A DNA stretch of 10,941 nucleotides from an uncultured Dialister sp. (GTDB lineage: Bacteria > Bacillota > Negativicutes > Veillonellales > Dialisteraceae): the NCBI GenBank assembly GCA_934216155.1, contig CAKQBK010000078.1, forward strand, positions 1 through 10,941, read 5' to 3'. Below the pieces are notes generated by a model that was not told the origin of the DNA, did no database searches, and saw only the letters and a list, made by a program, of their open reading frames with translations. Position numbers and translations under genes: made by a program. Shown here one piece after another: positions 1 through 5,586 of this stretch. Positions within the stretch are counted from its first letter, which is position 1, and every line of letters starts with the position of its first letter.

Positions 1-302
1 GAGAGTCCTGAGCAACCTGAGAAACTTTGTCACAAAAGGAATCACCACATATTTCGCTTAACTTAACAGCATTGCCCATTGGGGGAGATGCCGTAGGCAG
101 AGGGGGCACCTTTAGCGGCATAAATAATTATGTTATTCTATGCAAAGTGGGACTAATACCACTCCTCACTTATATTCCATGTGATACAAGCCATAATTGG
201 CAGTTGGGCTAACTGTCAACTGCCAACCGTTAACTGTTAACTGATTTATTTCTCTTCAGGGAAATTAAAAGAGAAACCATTCAAATTGGAAAGGGGAAAC
301 CA
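1..302. repeat. Repeat-rich leader region before rsmG, no gene
   Basis: No credible gene is seen here; the short open frame from 27 has no ribosome binding site and runs through repeats. Bases 1-25 carry two 9-base units (CCTGAGCAA, CCTGAGAAA) and are the reverse complement, with one mismatch, of 3317-3341. Bases 148-170 (GGGACTAATACCACTCCTCA) are the reverse complement of the start of the repeat at about 10801-10823. Bases 209-243 are 7-base repeats of the type TAACTGT/CAACTGC. A stem TTTCTCTT (249-256) / AAGAGAAA (269-276) sits just before the rsmG ribosome binding site. No clear promoter was recognised. Confidence 0.6.
197..226. repeat. Perfect 9-bp inverted repeat
   Basis: TTGGCAGTT (197-205) pairs perfectly with AACTGCCAA (218-226) around a 12-base loop. 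There is no T-run after it, so it does not look like an intrinsic terminator. It forms part of the 7-base repeat tract upstream of rsmG. Confidence 0.6.
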
Positions 303-1013
303 ATGACAGTCGCAGAAATGATGGAGGCCCTGGGCCTTCCGGCCAATGAGGAGGCCGCAAAGAAACTGACAGAATACAACGCCATGGTAATCGAAATGAG
401 CCGCAAGGTGAATCTCACCGGCATCAAAGACGTAGAAGAAAGTCTCATCAAAAATGTCTACGATTCACTGACGGTGTACAAAGACACCTACTTCCCAGAA
501 AAAGGACGTATGATGGACCTGGGCACCGGCGCCGGATTCCCTGGCGTACCCATGGCGATCCTTCGTCCAGACATGCAAGTGGTCCTGGTAGATTCCATTC
601 AGAAAAAGCTCACCTTCATTGAAGGAGCCTGTGCGAAACTGGGTATCAAAAACGTGAAATGTATCCACATGCGGGCCGAAGAAGGAGGCCGCCGCAGAAA
701 AACCAGAGAAACCTTCGACATCGTCACTGCCAGAGCGGTGAAATCCATGCCGGTCATCTCCGAATGGGCCATGCCCTTCGTCAAAGTCGGGGGAGTATTT
801 GCTGCCATGAAAGGCCCCGGCGCAGAAGACGAACTGAAACAGGCCGGCAAAATTCTCCGAGAACTGAAAGGGGAACTCACCGAAAAGAAAGACCTCACCC
901 TGCCTACAGGAGAAAAACGTTGCATCCTCTACATCAAGAAAACCGCTCCCTGCCCGAAGACCTATCCTAGAAAAGTGGGAATTGCGGAAAAGAAACCGAT
1001 TATTGGGGAATGA
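303..1013 (+). CDS. rsmG: 16S rRNA (guanine-527-N7)-methyltransferase RsmG (GidB)
   Basis: RsmG uses S-adenosylmethionine to methylate N7 of G527 in 16S rRNA in the cytoplasm; loss in other bacteria gives low-level streptomycin resistance. The 236-residue length is usual for the family. Visible landmarks are the family segment KNVYDSL (residues 50-56, usually KHILDSL), the SAM-binding glycine motif DLGTGAGFPG (72-81), the acidic strand end VLVDS (94-98), MRAEE (123-127), VTARAV (141-146), MKGPG (169-173) and the C-terminal YPRKVG block (221-226). The ATG at 303 has AAGGGG six bases upstream. In many Firmicutes this gene sits beside parA/parB near the origin; here the gene downstream is yigZ, on the opposite strand, so that cluster is broken or lies to the left. 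The stop TGA abuts a 7-base repeat tract. Confidence 0.97.
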   Translation: MTVAEMMEALGLPANEEAAKKLTEYNAMVIEMSRKVNLTGIKDVEESLIKNVYDSLTVYKDTYFPEKGRMMDLGTGAGFPGVPMAILRPDMQVVLVDSIQKKLTFIEGACAKLGIKNVKCIHMRAEEGGRRRKTRETFDIVTARAVKSMPVISEWAMPFVKVGGVFAAMKGPGAEDELKQAGKILRELKGELTEKKDLTLPTGEKRCILYIKKTAPCPKTYPRKVGIAEKKPIIGE

Positions 1014-1042
1014 GTGACTGGTAGACTGGTGACTTGTGACTG
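1011..1042. repeat. 7-base direct repeat tract at the rsmG stop
   Basis: Units GTGACTG, GTAGACTG (one base longer), GTGACTT and GTGACTG follow the rsmG stop TGA with no gap. The same unit type recurs at 2044 and 4996. Confidence 0.75.
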
Positions 1043-1061
1043 GAAATAGATAGGAATATAG

Positions 1062-1098
1062 AAAAAGCTCTGCTGGGAACCCAAGCAGGGCTTTTTTC
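1062..1098 (+). terminator. Intrinsic terminator after rsmG
   Basis: The stem AAGCTCTGCT (1065-1074) pairs with AGCAGGGCTT (1084-1093) with a single G-T wobble, and the loop contains GGGAACCC. A run of six T follows (1092-1097). It lies about 50 bases after the rsmG stop and should end the rsmG transcript. Confidence 0.88.
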
Positions 1099-1106
1099 TA
1101 TGGGTT

Positions 1107-1290
1107 GTGATTTACCGCTAGTTGTTGGGGTTACGCTCCGAGTTCTAAAGATATAATTCGCACAAACACAAAGCTTCATTGGTTTAAGGTTTAGGGTTTG
1201 CATGATAGCCATTAAACCTTAAGCCCAAAACCAATGCCACTTTCTTCACGGCAGATTGTCTCTAAAGGAACCAGCAGATAAACCCACAAC
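1107..1290. repeat. Imperfect palindromic element with GGTTTAA/GGTTTAG core (copy 1)
   Basis: A long imperfect inverted repeat. The inner arms CATTGGTTTAAGGTTTAGGG (from about 1178) and the reverse complement of TTAAACCTTAAGCCCAAAAC (about 1212-1234) pair around a short loop. The outer arms include GTTGTTGGGGTT on the left and AACCCACAAC on the right. It is related to the clearer copy at 7680-7880 through the CATTGGTTTA...CCAATG core, the flanking GTTGTTGG ends and the GATTGTCTC/GGTTGTCTC block. The core itself is built from 7-base units (GGTTTAA, GGTTTAG). No coding capacity is seen. Confidence 0.7.
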
Positions 1291-1340
1291 TAAAAGAGAT
1301 CCTACGAAATATTTCTATTTCATAGAATCTCTTTTTTAGT
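1289..1340. terminator. Bidirectional hairpin terminator between rsmG and yigZ
   Basis: The left arm (1289-1310; ACTAAAAGAGAT then CTACGAAAT) pairs with the right arm (1317-1340; ATTTCATAG then ATCTCTTTTTTAGT) with few mismatches. A T-run lies on the + strand (1331-1337) and an A-run on the left arm gives a T-run on the - strand. The convergent gene arrangement fits a terminator used from both sides. Confidence 0.75.
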
Positions 1341-1357
1341 AAGTATTTTCCTAGGGC

Positions 1358-1399
1358 CTAGCTACTAGTCATCAGTTACCAATACCTAATCCCCAGTCA
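1358..1399. repeat. 7-base repeat tract overlapping the 3' end of yigZ
   Basis: Six consecutive units: CTAGCTA, CTAGTCA, TCAGTTA, CCAATAC, CTAATCC, CCAGTCA. The yigZ stop (CTA at 1386-1388 on this strand) and its last four residues lie inside the tract. Confidence 0.7.
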
Positions 1400-2027
1400 G
1401 TGCTATCTTCACATACACTTCATCGACTTTCTCGATTTCCGCTTTACCGCCGGTCATGTCGGTGAAAGTTTTGCTATGTTTGGCGGCGTTTTCTGGCAGG
1501 GTGAGGTAGGTAATTTGCACTTTGTCCGTGAAGGTGCGATCTTCTACGCGGATGTCTGTATCTTTACTATAGTTTTCGAAAGCGCCCACAGCGGTGTAGG
1601 GCAGGGTGAGGATGTATTTCTCATAGGGGGTATATCTTACAATGGAGGCGATTTTCACGGTGTCCGCCAGGGAGGAGCTATAGGCTCTTGTGAGACCGCC
1701 GGCGCCCAGTTTGATGCCGCCGAAGTAGCGGGTGACGATGGCTAACACGTTGGTCAGTTCTTTCATTTGCAGCACGTGGAGCATGGGATGGCCGGCAGTG
1801 CCTTGGGGCTCGCCGTCGTCGCTGGATTTTTCCAGAATGCGCTCCGTGCCAAGCCGCCAGGCATAGCAGTTGTGGGTGGCGTCTTTGTATTTTTTACGAA
1901 ATACAGACAGCTGCTCCTGGGCTTCTTCTTCGGAAGTGACAGGAATGATATGGGTGATGAAAATGGATTTCTTGATTTCTATTTCATGAGCAAATGTTTC
2001 AGACGGGGAAGAGTAGGGAATGAGCAT
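1386..2027 (-). CDS. yigZ: YigZ/IMPACT family protein
   Basis: A 213-residue protein of the YigZ (UPF0029/IMPACT) family, a soluble cytoplasmic family with a ribosomal-protein-S5-like fold. The precise bacterial role is unsettled; the eukaryotic relative IMPACT acts in translational control. The N-terminal domain carries the diagnostic THNCYAWR (residues 51-58), SDDGEPQGTAGHP (69-81) and VTRYFGGIKLGAGGLTRAY (98-116). The remainder (about 135-213) matches the position of the smaller C-terminal domain. The ATG is preceded by AAAAGGAG (2036-2043 on the + strand) at 8 bases, which fixes the start. It is co-oriented with lysR, but about 350 bases of repeats separate them. The last residues (LTGD) are encoded within a 7-base repeat tract. 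Confidence 0.93.
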   Translation of the reverse strand: MLIPYSSPSETFAHEIEIKKSIFITHIIPVTSEEEAQEQLSVFRKKYKDATHNCYAWRLGTERILEKSSDDGEPQGTAGHPMLHVLQMKELTNVLAIVTRYFGGIKLGAGGLTRAYSSSLADTVKIASIVRYTPYEKYILTLPYTAVGAFENYSKDTDIRVEDRTFTDKVQITYLTLPENAAKHSKTFTDMTGGKAEIEKVDEVYVKIALTGD

Positions 2028-2043
2028 TTTATAAACTCCTTTT

Positions 2044-2109
2044 GGTGACTGGTGACTAGTAGCTAGGAATTAGAAAATAGTGAGGAGTTAGGAATTAGGA
2101 GTGAGGAGT
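2044..2109. repeat. Nine-unit 7-base repeat tract upstream of yigZ
   Basis: Consecutive units in register: GTGACTG, GTGACTA, GTAGCTA, GGAATTA, GAAAATA, GTGAGGA, GTTAGGA, ATTAGGA, GTGAGGA. Two unit types (GTGACTA and GTTAGGA) are joined without loss of register. The tract runs straight into the hairpin element that follows. Confidence 0.8.
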
Positions 2110-2212
2110 GTTGGAAGGGGCGCACAACTTAAGAAGCACCCCAATACCCTTTTATTGTATTTGTGATTCTAACAATAGACGTTAATTCGCACGTTCGAGG
2201 CCCCTCAGAACC
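2079..2212 (-). repeat. Intergenic hairpin element, copy A1
   Basis: Read on the - strand, this is nearly identical over about 130 bases to 10130-10263. Shared landmarks are TCGAACGTGC, CACAAATACAATAAAA, GGTATTGGGG, the hairpin GGGGTGC...GCGCCCC, CTTCC, and the TCACTCC/TAATTCC repeat end. The stem carries a G-U pair (GGGGTGC with GCGCCCC) where the other copies have a G-C pair, and that pairing survives only when the RNA is read on the - strand. The element sits between lysR and yigZ and points the same way as both. Confidence 0.85.
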
Positions 2213-2376
2213 TATAAAAGGTTATGAGAATATCTGTTCAAGCATAACCCTTTATAACCTTGCCATTAGCCATTATGGTTCTATGTTAAAAATAGGACGC
2301 AGCAGAATAAATAACCTTATATGCCACTCATATTACGCACTAATTCATAATAGGGAAATCAGTATCTACCCACTTA
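2213..2376. other. Gene-free spacer downstream of lysR
   Basis: No gene is supported. A stem GGTTATG (about 2220-2226) / CATAACC (about 2243-2249) resembles the tip of the hairpin at 5312-5432. No T-run terminator for lysR was found, so lysR may be transcribed toward yigZ. Confidence 0.4.
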
Positions 2377-3255
2377 TTATATCATGTCCGGTGGGGATAT
2401 CAGGGTATGAACGAATTGTTCCATTCCTTTGGATAGCGTATGGTTTTTGAGGGAGAAAATGGTTTGGCTGATGGATATATCCGGTGTGGGCAGGGGGTAG
2501 AAATCCACGGTTTCTGAGGCGTCGGTTTCTTTTTGGTCGATGAGGATCGCAATGGCAAGCCCTTCTCTGGCGAGGCGGAGCGAGGAGGTGCGGGTGTCTA
2601 CGGAGTAGAAAATATCCGGCTGTATGTGCCAGGTGGCAGATAGGGTGCGGAAAATATCTTCAGAGCTGCGGCTTACGGCAATGGGAAAATGGGGCAGCAG
2701 GGACAGAATGTTTTCTTGATGAGAGGCAAAGGATTTGGGGACTGCCGCCAGCAGGGATGACGGGGTCTGTTTCCATATATGAAATTGGGATGGATCCGGC
2801 AGGGGTGCATTGGCGATGCCGATTTCAGACCGGCCTTGCCGCACGTCTTCCACCAGTGTGAGATGGTAGGATTCGCGGATGCGGAAACACAGGTCTGGAT
2901 AGGTTTTGTGAAAGGGAGGAAGAATATCTGAAATCAGCCACGACGCATAGGAGGGGGCGATGCTGAGTCGGAGTGTTCCGGATAATCCGGCGGACAGGGC
3001 GGCCAGTTCTGCCTGGGTGTGGTCTTCCATGTCGCAGATTTGTTTCGCTTGTCGATAGACGATCCATCCCGCTTCGGTGAGGGTCAGACTGTGACTGCCC
3101 CGGCGGGGTTCGATGAGGGCGGTGCCGTATTCTTTTTCCAAAATTTGTAATTGCCGGGTCAAAGCCGGCTGGGCGATGTGGTATGTCTTGGCGGCTTTGT
3201 TAAATCCACCACTTTCCACAATGGCAATGAAATGACGAAGAAATTCGGTATTCAT
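2377..3255 (-). CDS. LysR-type transcriptional regulator
   Basis: A 292-residue LysR-type regulator, the normal length. The N-terminal winged helix-turn-helix spans about residues 1-65: MNTEFLRHFIAIVESGGF, then AAKTYHIAQPALTRQLQILE and a GTALIEPRRG wing. A linker helix follows, and a periplasmic-binding-protein-like effector domain covers about 90-292. Such proteins bind DNA as tetramers and respond to a small ligand. The gene is divergent from the AEC permease at 4054, the usual layout for a LysR protein and its target. Two dyads upstream of the permease (3850-3870, 3900-3918) are candidate binding sites. The ligand cannot be read from the sequence. The start is the only one that keeps the full HTH; the region upstream of it offers only a weak ribosome binding site (GAAAGG). 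Confidence 0.92.
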   Translation of the reverse strand: MNTEFLRHFIAIVESGGFNKAAKTYHIAQPALTRQLQILEKEYGTALIEPRRGSHSLTLTEAGWIVYRQAKQICDMEDHTQAELAALSAGLSGTLRLSIAPSYASWLISDILPPFHKTYPDLCFRIRESYHLTLVEDVRQGRSEIGIANAPLPDPSQFHIWKQTPSSLLAAVPKSFASHQENILSLLPHFPIAVSRSSEDIFRTLSATWHIQPDIFYSVDTRTSSLRLAREGLAIAILIDQKETDASETVDFYPLPTPDISISQTIFSLKNHTLSKGMEQFVHTLISPPDMI

Positions 3256-3317
3256 GGGGGGCCTTTCTGTTGCTACGGCTTTGCGTTAGTAGGTATGATT
3301 TCGCTGGAGATGATAAG

Positions 3318-3362
3318 TTTCTCAGGTTGCTCAGGATTCTCAAGTTTCTCAGGTCTCTCGAA
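3318..3362. repeat. 9-base direct repeat tract
   Basis: Five units in register: TTTCTCAGG, TTGCTCAGG, ATTCTCAAG, TTTCTCAGG, TCTCTCGAA. The first three match bases 1-25 in reverse complement. The tract ends at TCGAACGTGC, a junction also found at 10139-10148 and, inverted, at about 2189-2198. Confidence 0.8.
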
Positions 3363-3379
3363 CGTGCTGCTATCCATAA

Positions 3380-3575
3380 ACGTCATTTCGACCGACGGGA
3401 TTTGTGCGGAATGTCGCTGTAGAGTAGTCTGGGACTATGTTAGACAGAAGTGGAGAAATCTTGTGATACTAGCGAAATGATCGAAAGAGACACAAGATTT
3501 CTCCACTTTTGTCCAACATGGTCGCTTGCATCTTTTTTGATATTTAGCACGAATCCCATCGGCTCCCATGACGCT
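3380..3575. repeat. 196-bp imperfect palindrome upstream of lysR
   Basis: Inner arms 3438-3465 and 3491-3518 pair at 25 of 28 positions; the shared core is GTGGAGAAATCTTGTG and its complement. Outer arms 3380-3407 (GTCATTTCGACCGACGGGAT region) and 3547-3575 (ATCCCATCGG, CATGACG) also pair. The central loop is 3466-3490. This is a MITE- or REP-like layout with no reading frame of its own. Confidence 0.8.
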
Positions 3576-3791
3576 AGTCTTTTATACCATTTTTTTAACT
3601 TAGCAGCAGGAGGAAGAAGTGGTATTTCTCATGACCGCTAGAGTGGACGCCTAAGTGAGTAGAGGGAAACCTATTTTATGTCGCTAAAGCGAGCTATCCC
3701 CTGGACTTTTCGCTACGCGTAAGTCCTATCTCCTTCCAAAGGAAGGGGATTCACGTGGTGGATATCACTAGCGGATAGTGGCATGTTTGAG
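3576..3791. repeat. Mosaic of small inverted repeats in the lysR-AEC spacer
   Basis: Contains GGACTT (about 3703) / AAGTCC (3721) around a 12-base loop, CCTTCC (3732-3737) / GGAAGG (3741-3746) around AAA, and CACTA/TAGTG near 3768-3780. The words GCGAGCTATCCCC and CTTCCAAAGGAAG recur inverted at 5064-5100. Open frames here have no ribosome binding site or recognisable product. Confidence 0.5.
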
Positions 3792-3845
3792 GAACCTTTA
3801 GAACCCTCAGAACCTTGAGTAACCTGAGTAACTTAAGCAACCTGT
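3792..3845. repeat. 9-base direct repeat tract
   Basis: Six units in register: GAACCTTTA, GAACCCTCA, GAACCTTGA, GTAACCTGA, GTAACTTAA, GCAACCTGT. This is the complementary-strand type of the 3318-3362 tract. It ends five bases before the first dyad upstream of the AEC permease. Confidence 0.75.
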
Positions 3846-3849
3846 GCAT

Positions 3850-3870
3850 CTTATACAATATTCGTATAAG
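3850..3870. promoter_or_regulatory. Candidate LysR-type operator (dyad 1)
   Basis: A perfect 7-bp inverted repeat with a 7-base spacer: CTTATAC (3850-3856) and GTATAAG (3864-3870). It contains ATAC-N7-GTAT, the same arrangement as the CatM/BenM class of LysR sites and an instance of the T-N11-A rule. It lies in the divergent region between the LysR gene and the AEC permease. Confidence 0.55.
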
Positions 3871-3899
3871 TATCACATTATATTTCTATTTCTATGATA

Positions 3900-3918
3900 A
3901 GTATAAATCGGATATACT
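3900..3918 (+). promoter_or_regulatory. Dyad 2 overlapping a candidate -10 of the AEC permease
   Basis: A perfect 6-bp inverted repeat with a 7-base spacer: AGTATA (3900-3905) and TATACT (3913-3918). TATACT is also a good -10 hexamer; at 17 bases the -35 would be TTCTAT, which is poor, as expected for an activator-dependent promoter. Its centre is about 49 bases from dyad 1, close to the spacing of recognition and activation sites in LysR promoters. Confidence 0.5.
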
Positions 3919-3943
3919 ATAGGAAACAAGGGAAAACTAAGAA

Positions 3944-4000
3944 GTTAGCCGTTAGCGGTAGGCAGAAACGGCTAACTGTCTACTGCTCACTGCTTACTAA
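3944..4000. repeat. Inverted repeat plus 7-base repeat tract in the AEC leader
   Basis: GTTAGCCGTT (3944-3953) pairs perfectly with AACGGCTAAC (3967-3976). It is followed by 7-base units CTAACTG, TCTACTG, CTCACTG, CTTACTA (3972-3999). No T-run follows the stem. Confidence 0.7.
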
Positions 4001-4002
4001 AA

Positions 4003-4018
4003 CGTTTCCCGTGAAACA
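4003..4018. other. parS-like site 1
   Basis: CGTTTCCCGTGAAACA matches the widely conserved chromosomal parS consensus TGTTTCACGTGAAACA at 14 of 16 positions. The core (4004-4017) is identical to the second site at 6973-6986. ParB (Spo0J) binds such sites to organise origin-proximal chromosome segregation, usually near the gidB-parA-parB region. Confidence 0.6.
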
Positions 4019-4053
4019 TGACTCTTATGTATGAAAAAATGAAGGAGAATGGC

Positions 4054-4992
4054 ATGGACGCTATATTACAAGGGTTATCTGGAATTTTTGAGGTAGTACT
4101 CATCGCTGGGCTGGGATTTTTCTTGAACAAGAAGGGCTGGTTCTGGGAGAATGCCGGGAAGGATTTGACGAAGCTCACTATGACCGTGGCGTTGCCGCCG
4201 CTCATGGTGTATTCGCTGTATTCCAATTTCACCCATGACGAGCTGATTGCCACCGCGCCGGATCTGATTTTGCCTTTTATTTCTATTTTTGTGGCTTACT
4301 TAGTGGGGCATCTCTGGGCAGCGGTTCTCCATATTCGCAAAGGACGGCGGGGGATTTTTATTTGTACTTGCTGCATTGCCAATGCAATTTTCATCGGCCT
4401 TCCAGTCAATGTGGCACTCTTCGGTGAATCCAGCGTGCCTTCCTGTATGTTGTATTATATTGCCAACACAGCCATGTTCTGGGGCTTGGGGGCGTATCTC
4501 ATCGTACAGGATGCGGGAGGAGATAAGAAATTCACTCTAAAAGAAATGCTTTTGAAATTGCGGACCCCGCCGCTCATGGGATTCTTGGCTGGGGTGGCCC
4601 TGATTCTTCTCAATGTCCCCATTCCTCATTTTGCTCTGACGGCCATGAAATATGTAGGCGGCATGGCGACACCGATGGCTCTGATTGTCATTGGGATGCA
4701 AATGAGCCAGATTCCATTGTCATCCATTCATTTTGATAAGGAACTGGTAGGGGCTGTGGCTGGTCGTTTCATCTTGGCCCCTTTGTCTTTATTTCTACTG
4801 CTTCCTTTTATTCCTGTATCAGAAATGTCTGCGAAGGTCTTTCTCATGCAAGCCGGTATGCCTGCTATGACAAACATGACCATTCTGGCCTATTCCGTAG
4901 GAGCCGATGCGGAATATTCCACCACCATCAATTGCGTGTCCTTGGCACTGGGGGTATTCTTCATTCCGCTGTATATGTTTTTGCTGAATTAG
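4054..4992 (+). CDS. AEC-family (auxin efflux carrier) transporter
   Basis: A polytopic membrane permease of the AEC family, whose bacterial members carry malate, malonate and similar organic acids. I chose the ATG at 4054 (312 residues) because AAGGAG (4042-4047) sits six bases upstream; the in-frame ATG at 4018 overlaps the parS-like site and has no ribosome binding site. About ten membrane segments are visible, with a short basic loop IRKGRRG (94-100) near the middle. Family landmarks are ALPPLM (46-51), CCIANAIFIGLPV (106-118), the segment with GGMATPMALIVIGMQ (202-216), and AGMPAMTNMTILAYSVGAD (267-285). The divergent LysR gene is its likely regulator, through the dyads at 3850-3918. The substrate is not readable; an organic anion is the default inference. 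Confidence 0.9.
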   Translation: MDAILQGLSGIFEVVLIAGLGFFLNKKGWFWENAGKDLTKLTMTVALPPLMVYSLYSNFTHDELIATAPDLILPFISIFVAYLVGHLWAAVLHIRKGRRGIFICTCCIANAIFIGLPVNVALFGESSVPSCMLYYIANTAMFWGLGAYLIVQDAGGDKKFTLKEMLLKLRTPPLMGFLAGVALILLNVPIPHFALTAMKYVGGMATPMALIVIGMQMSQIPLSSIHFDKELVGAVAGRFILAPLSLFLLLPFIPVSEMSAKVFLMQAGMPAMTNMTILAYSVGADAEYSTTINCVSLALGVFFIPLYMFLLN

Positions 4993-5030
4993 TGGCTGGT
5001 GACTAGGGACTAGTGACTAGGGACTAGGAA
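4989..5030. repeat. Six-unit 7-base tract carrying the AEC stop codon
   Basis: Units in perfect register: TTAGTGG, CTGGTGA, CTAGGGA, CTAGTGA, CTAGGGA, CTAGGAA. The AEC stop TAG (4990-4992) is inside the first unit. Confidence 0.85.
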
Positions 5031-5039
5031 ATATGACGC

Positions 5040-5271
5040 TATCCGTAGAGGCACTAGCGGCTACCCTCTTCCTTTGGAAGGGGGCAGGGGGGATAGCTCG
5101 CACTGGCGAGAGCATTGTGATGAGACACATCACGTTGTCGGCGTTCTGCAAAGGCGGCTAGCGAAACAACTCTTCTTCGTCGGCCTATCCCCGGCTCGCA
5201 AGCGAGCCTGCCCCTTCCTGAGGAAGGGGCTCTTAGGGGGCTGTAGCGGTGATGTGGTTAGAGGAACATAG
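5040..5271. repeat. Palindromic dispersed repeat between AEC and ABC genes
   Basis: The left part (CTCTTCCTTTGGAAG, GGGGATAGCTCGC, about 5064-5100) and right part (CTATCCCC, CGAGCCTGCCCCTTCC, GAGGAAGGGGCTC, about 5182-5231) are inverted copies. Inside lie GATGAGACACATCACGTTG and GGCTAGCGAAACAAC. GCGAGCTATCCCC and CTTCCAAAGGAAG link it to 3685-3750. The open frame 5074-5271 has no ribosome binding site and is dismissed. No T-rich terminator for the AEC gene was found. Confidence 0.6.
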
Positions 5272-5311
5272 ATGTAAATGAAAGGTATTATTTCTCTGTA
5301 TCCTTTATCTA

Positions 5312-5432
5312 ACAGAGAAAAACTACCGCCTGGTAAGGGGGAAAAAGGGGTATTAAAAGGTTATGGGAGTATCGAAAGTTTCATAACCTTTTGTAACCTT
5401 TCATACCCTTTTGACAGGCGGTGTTTTTTCTT
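5312..5432. repeat. 115-base hairpin with GCCTG/CAGGC base and GGTTATG tip
   Basis: The base stem AGAAAAACTACCGCCTG (about 5316-5332) pairs with CAGGCGGTGTTTTTTCT (about 5416-5432). The upper stem AAAGGGGTATT...AAGGTTATG pairs with CATAACCTTTT...CATACCCTTTT. A T-run at 5423-5430 follows the right base arm, so it could also end transcription arriving from the AEC gene. Its tip sequence recurs at about 2213-2250. Confidence 0.65.
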
Positions 5433-5534
5433 TGTTGTATACAGATTTCAGCAGAATAATACCCTTTAGATAAGCGGTATGAAAGTTTTTAGAATAAATC
5501 GTTTTATGGCAGCATATAACCTTTTTACATGTAG

Positions 5535-5540
5535 TATAAT
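5535..5540 (+). promoter_or_regulatory. Candidate -10 of the ABC transporter gene
   Basis: A perfect TATAAT lies 46 bases before the start codon. The -35 region at 17 bases spacing (GCATAT) is poor. The 5573-5579 ribosome binding site GAGAGGA follows, 7 bases before the ATG. Confidence 0.45.
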
Positions 5541-5586
5541 AGATGAAATTTATCCCTAGCGGTTTTGTAAATGAGAGGACGCTTTT

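Noticed and set aside
27..212. 61-codon open frame at the left edge
   Set aside because: No ribosome binding site, no recognisable product, and it runs through repeat sequence shared with other spacers.
4018..4053. Upstream ATG as the AEC start
   Set aside because: It overlaps the parS-like site and lacks a ribosome binding site, while the ATG at 4054 has AAGGAG at ideal spacing.
5074..5271. 65-codon open frame between the AEC and ABC genes
   Set aside because: It lies wholly in an inverted dispersed repeat, has no ribosome binding site and low-complexity basic composition.
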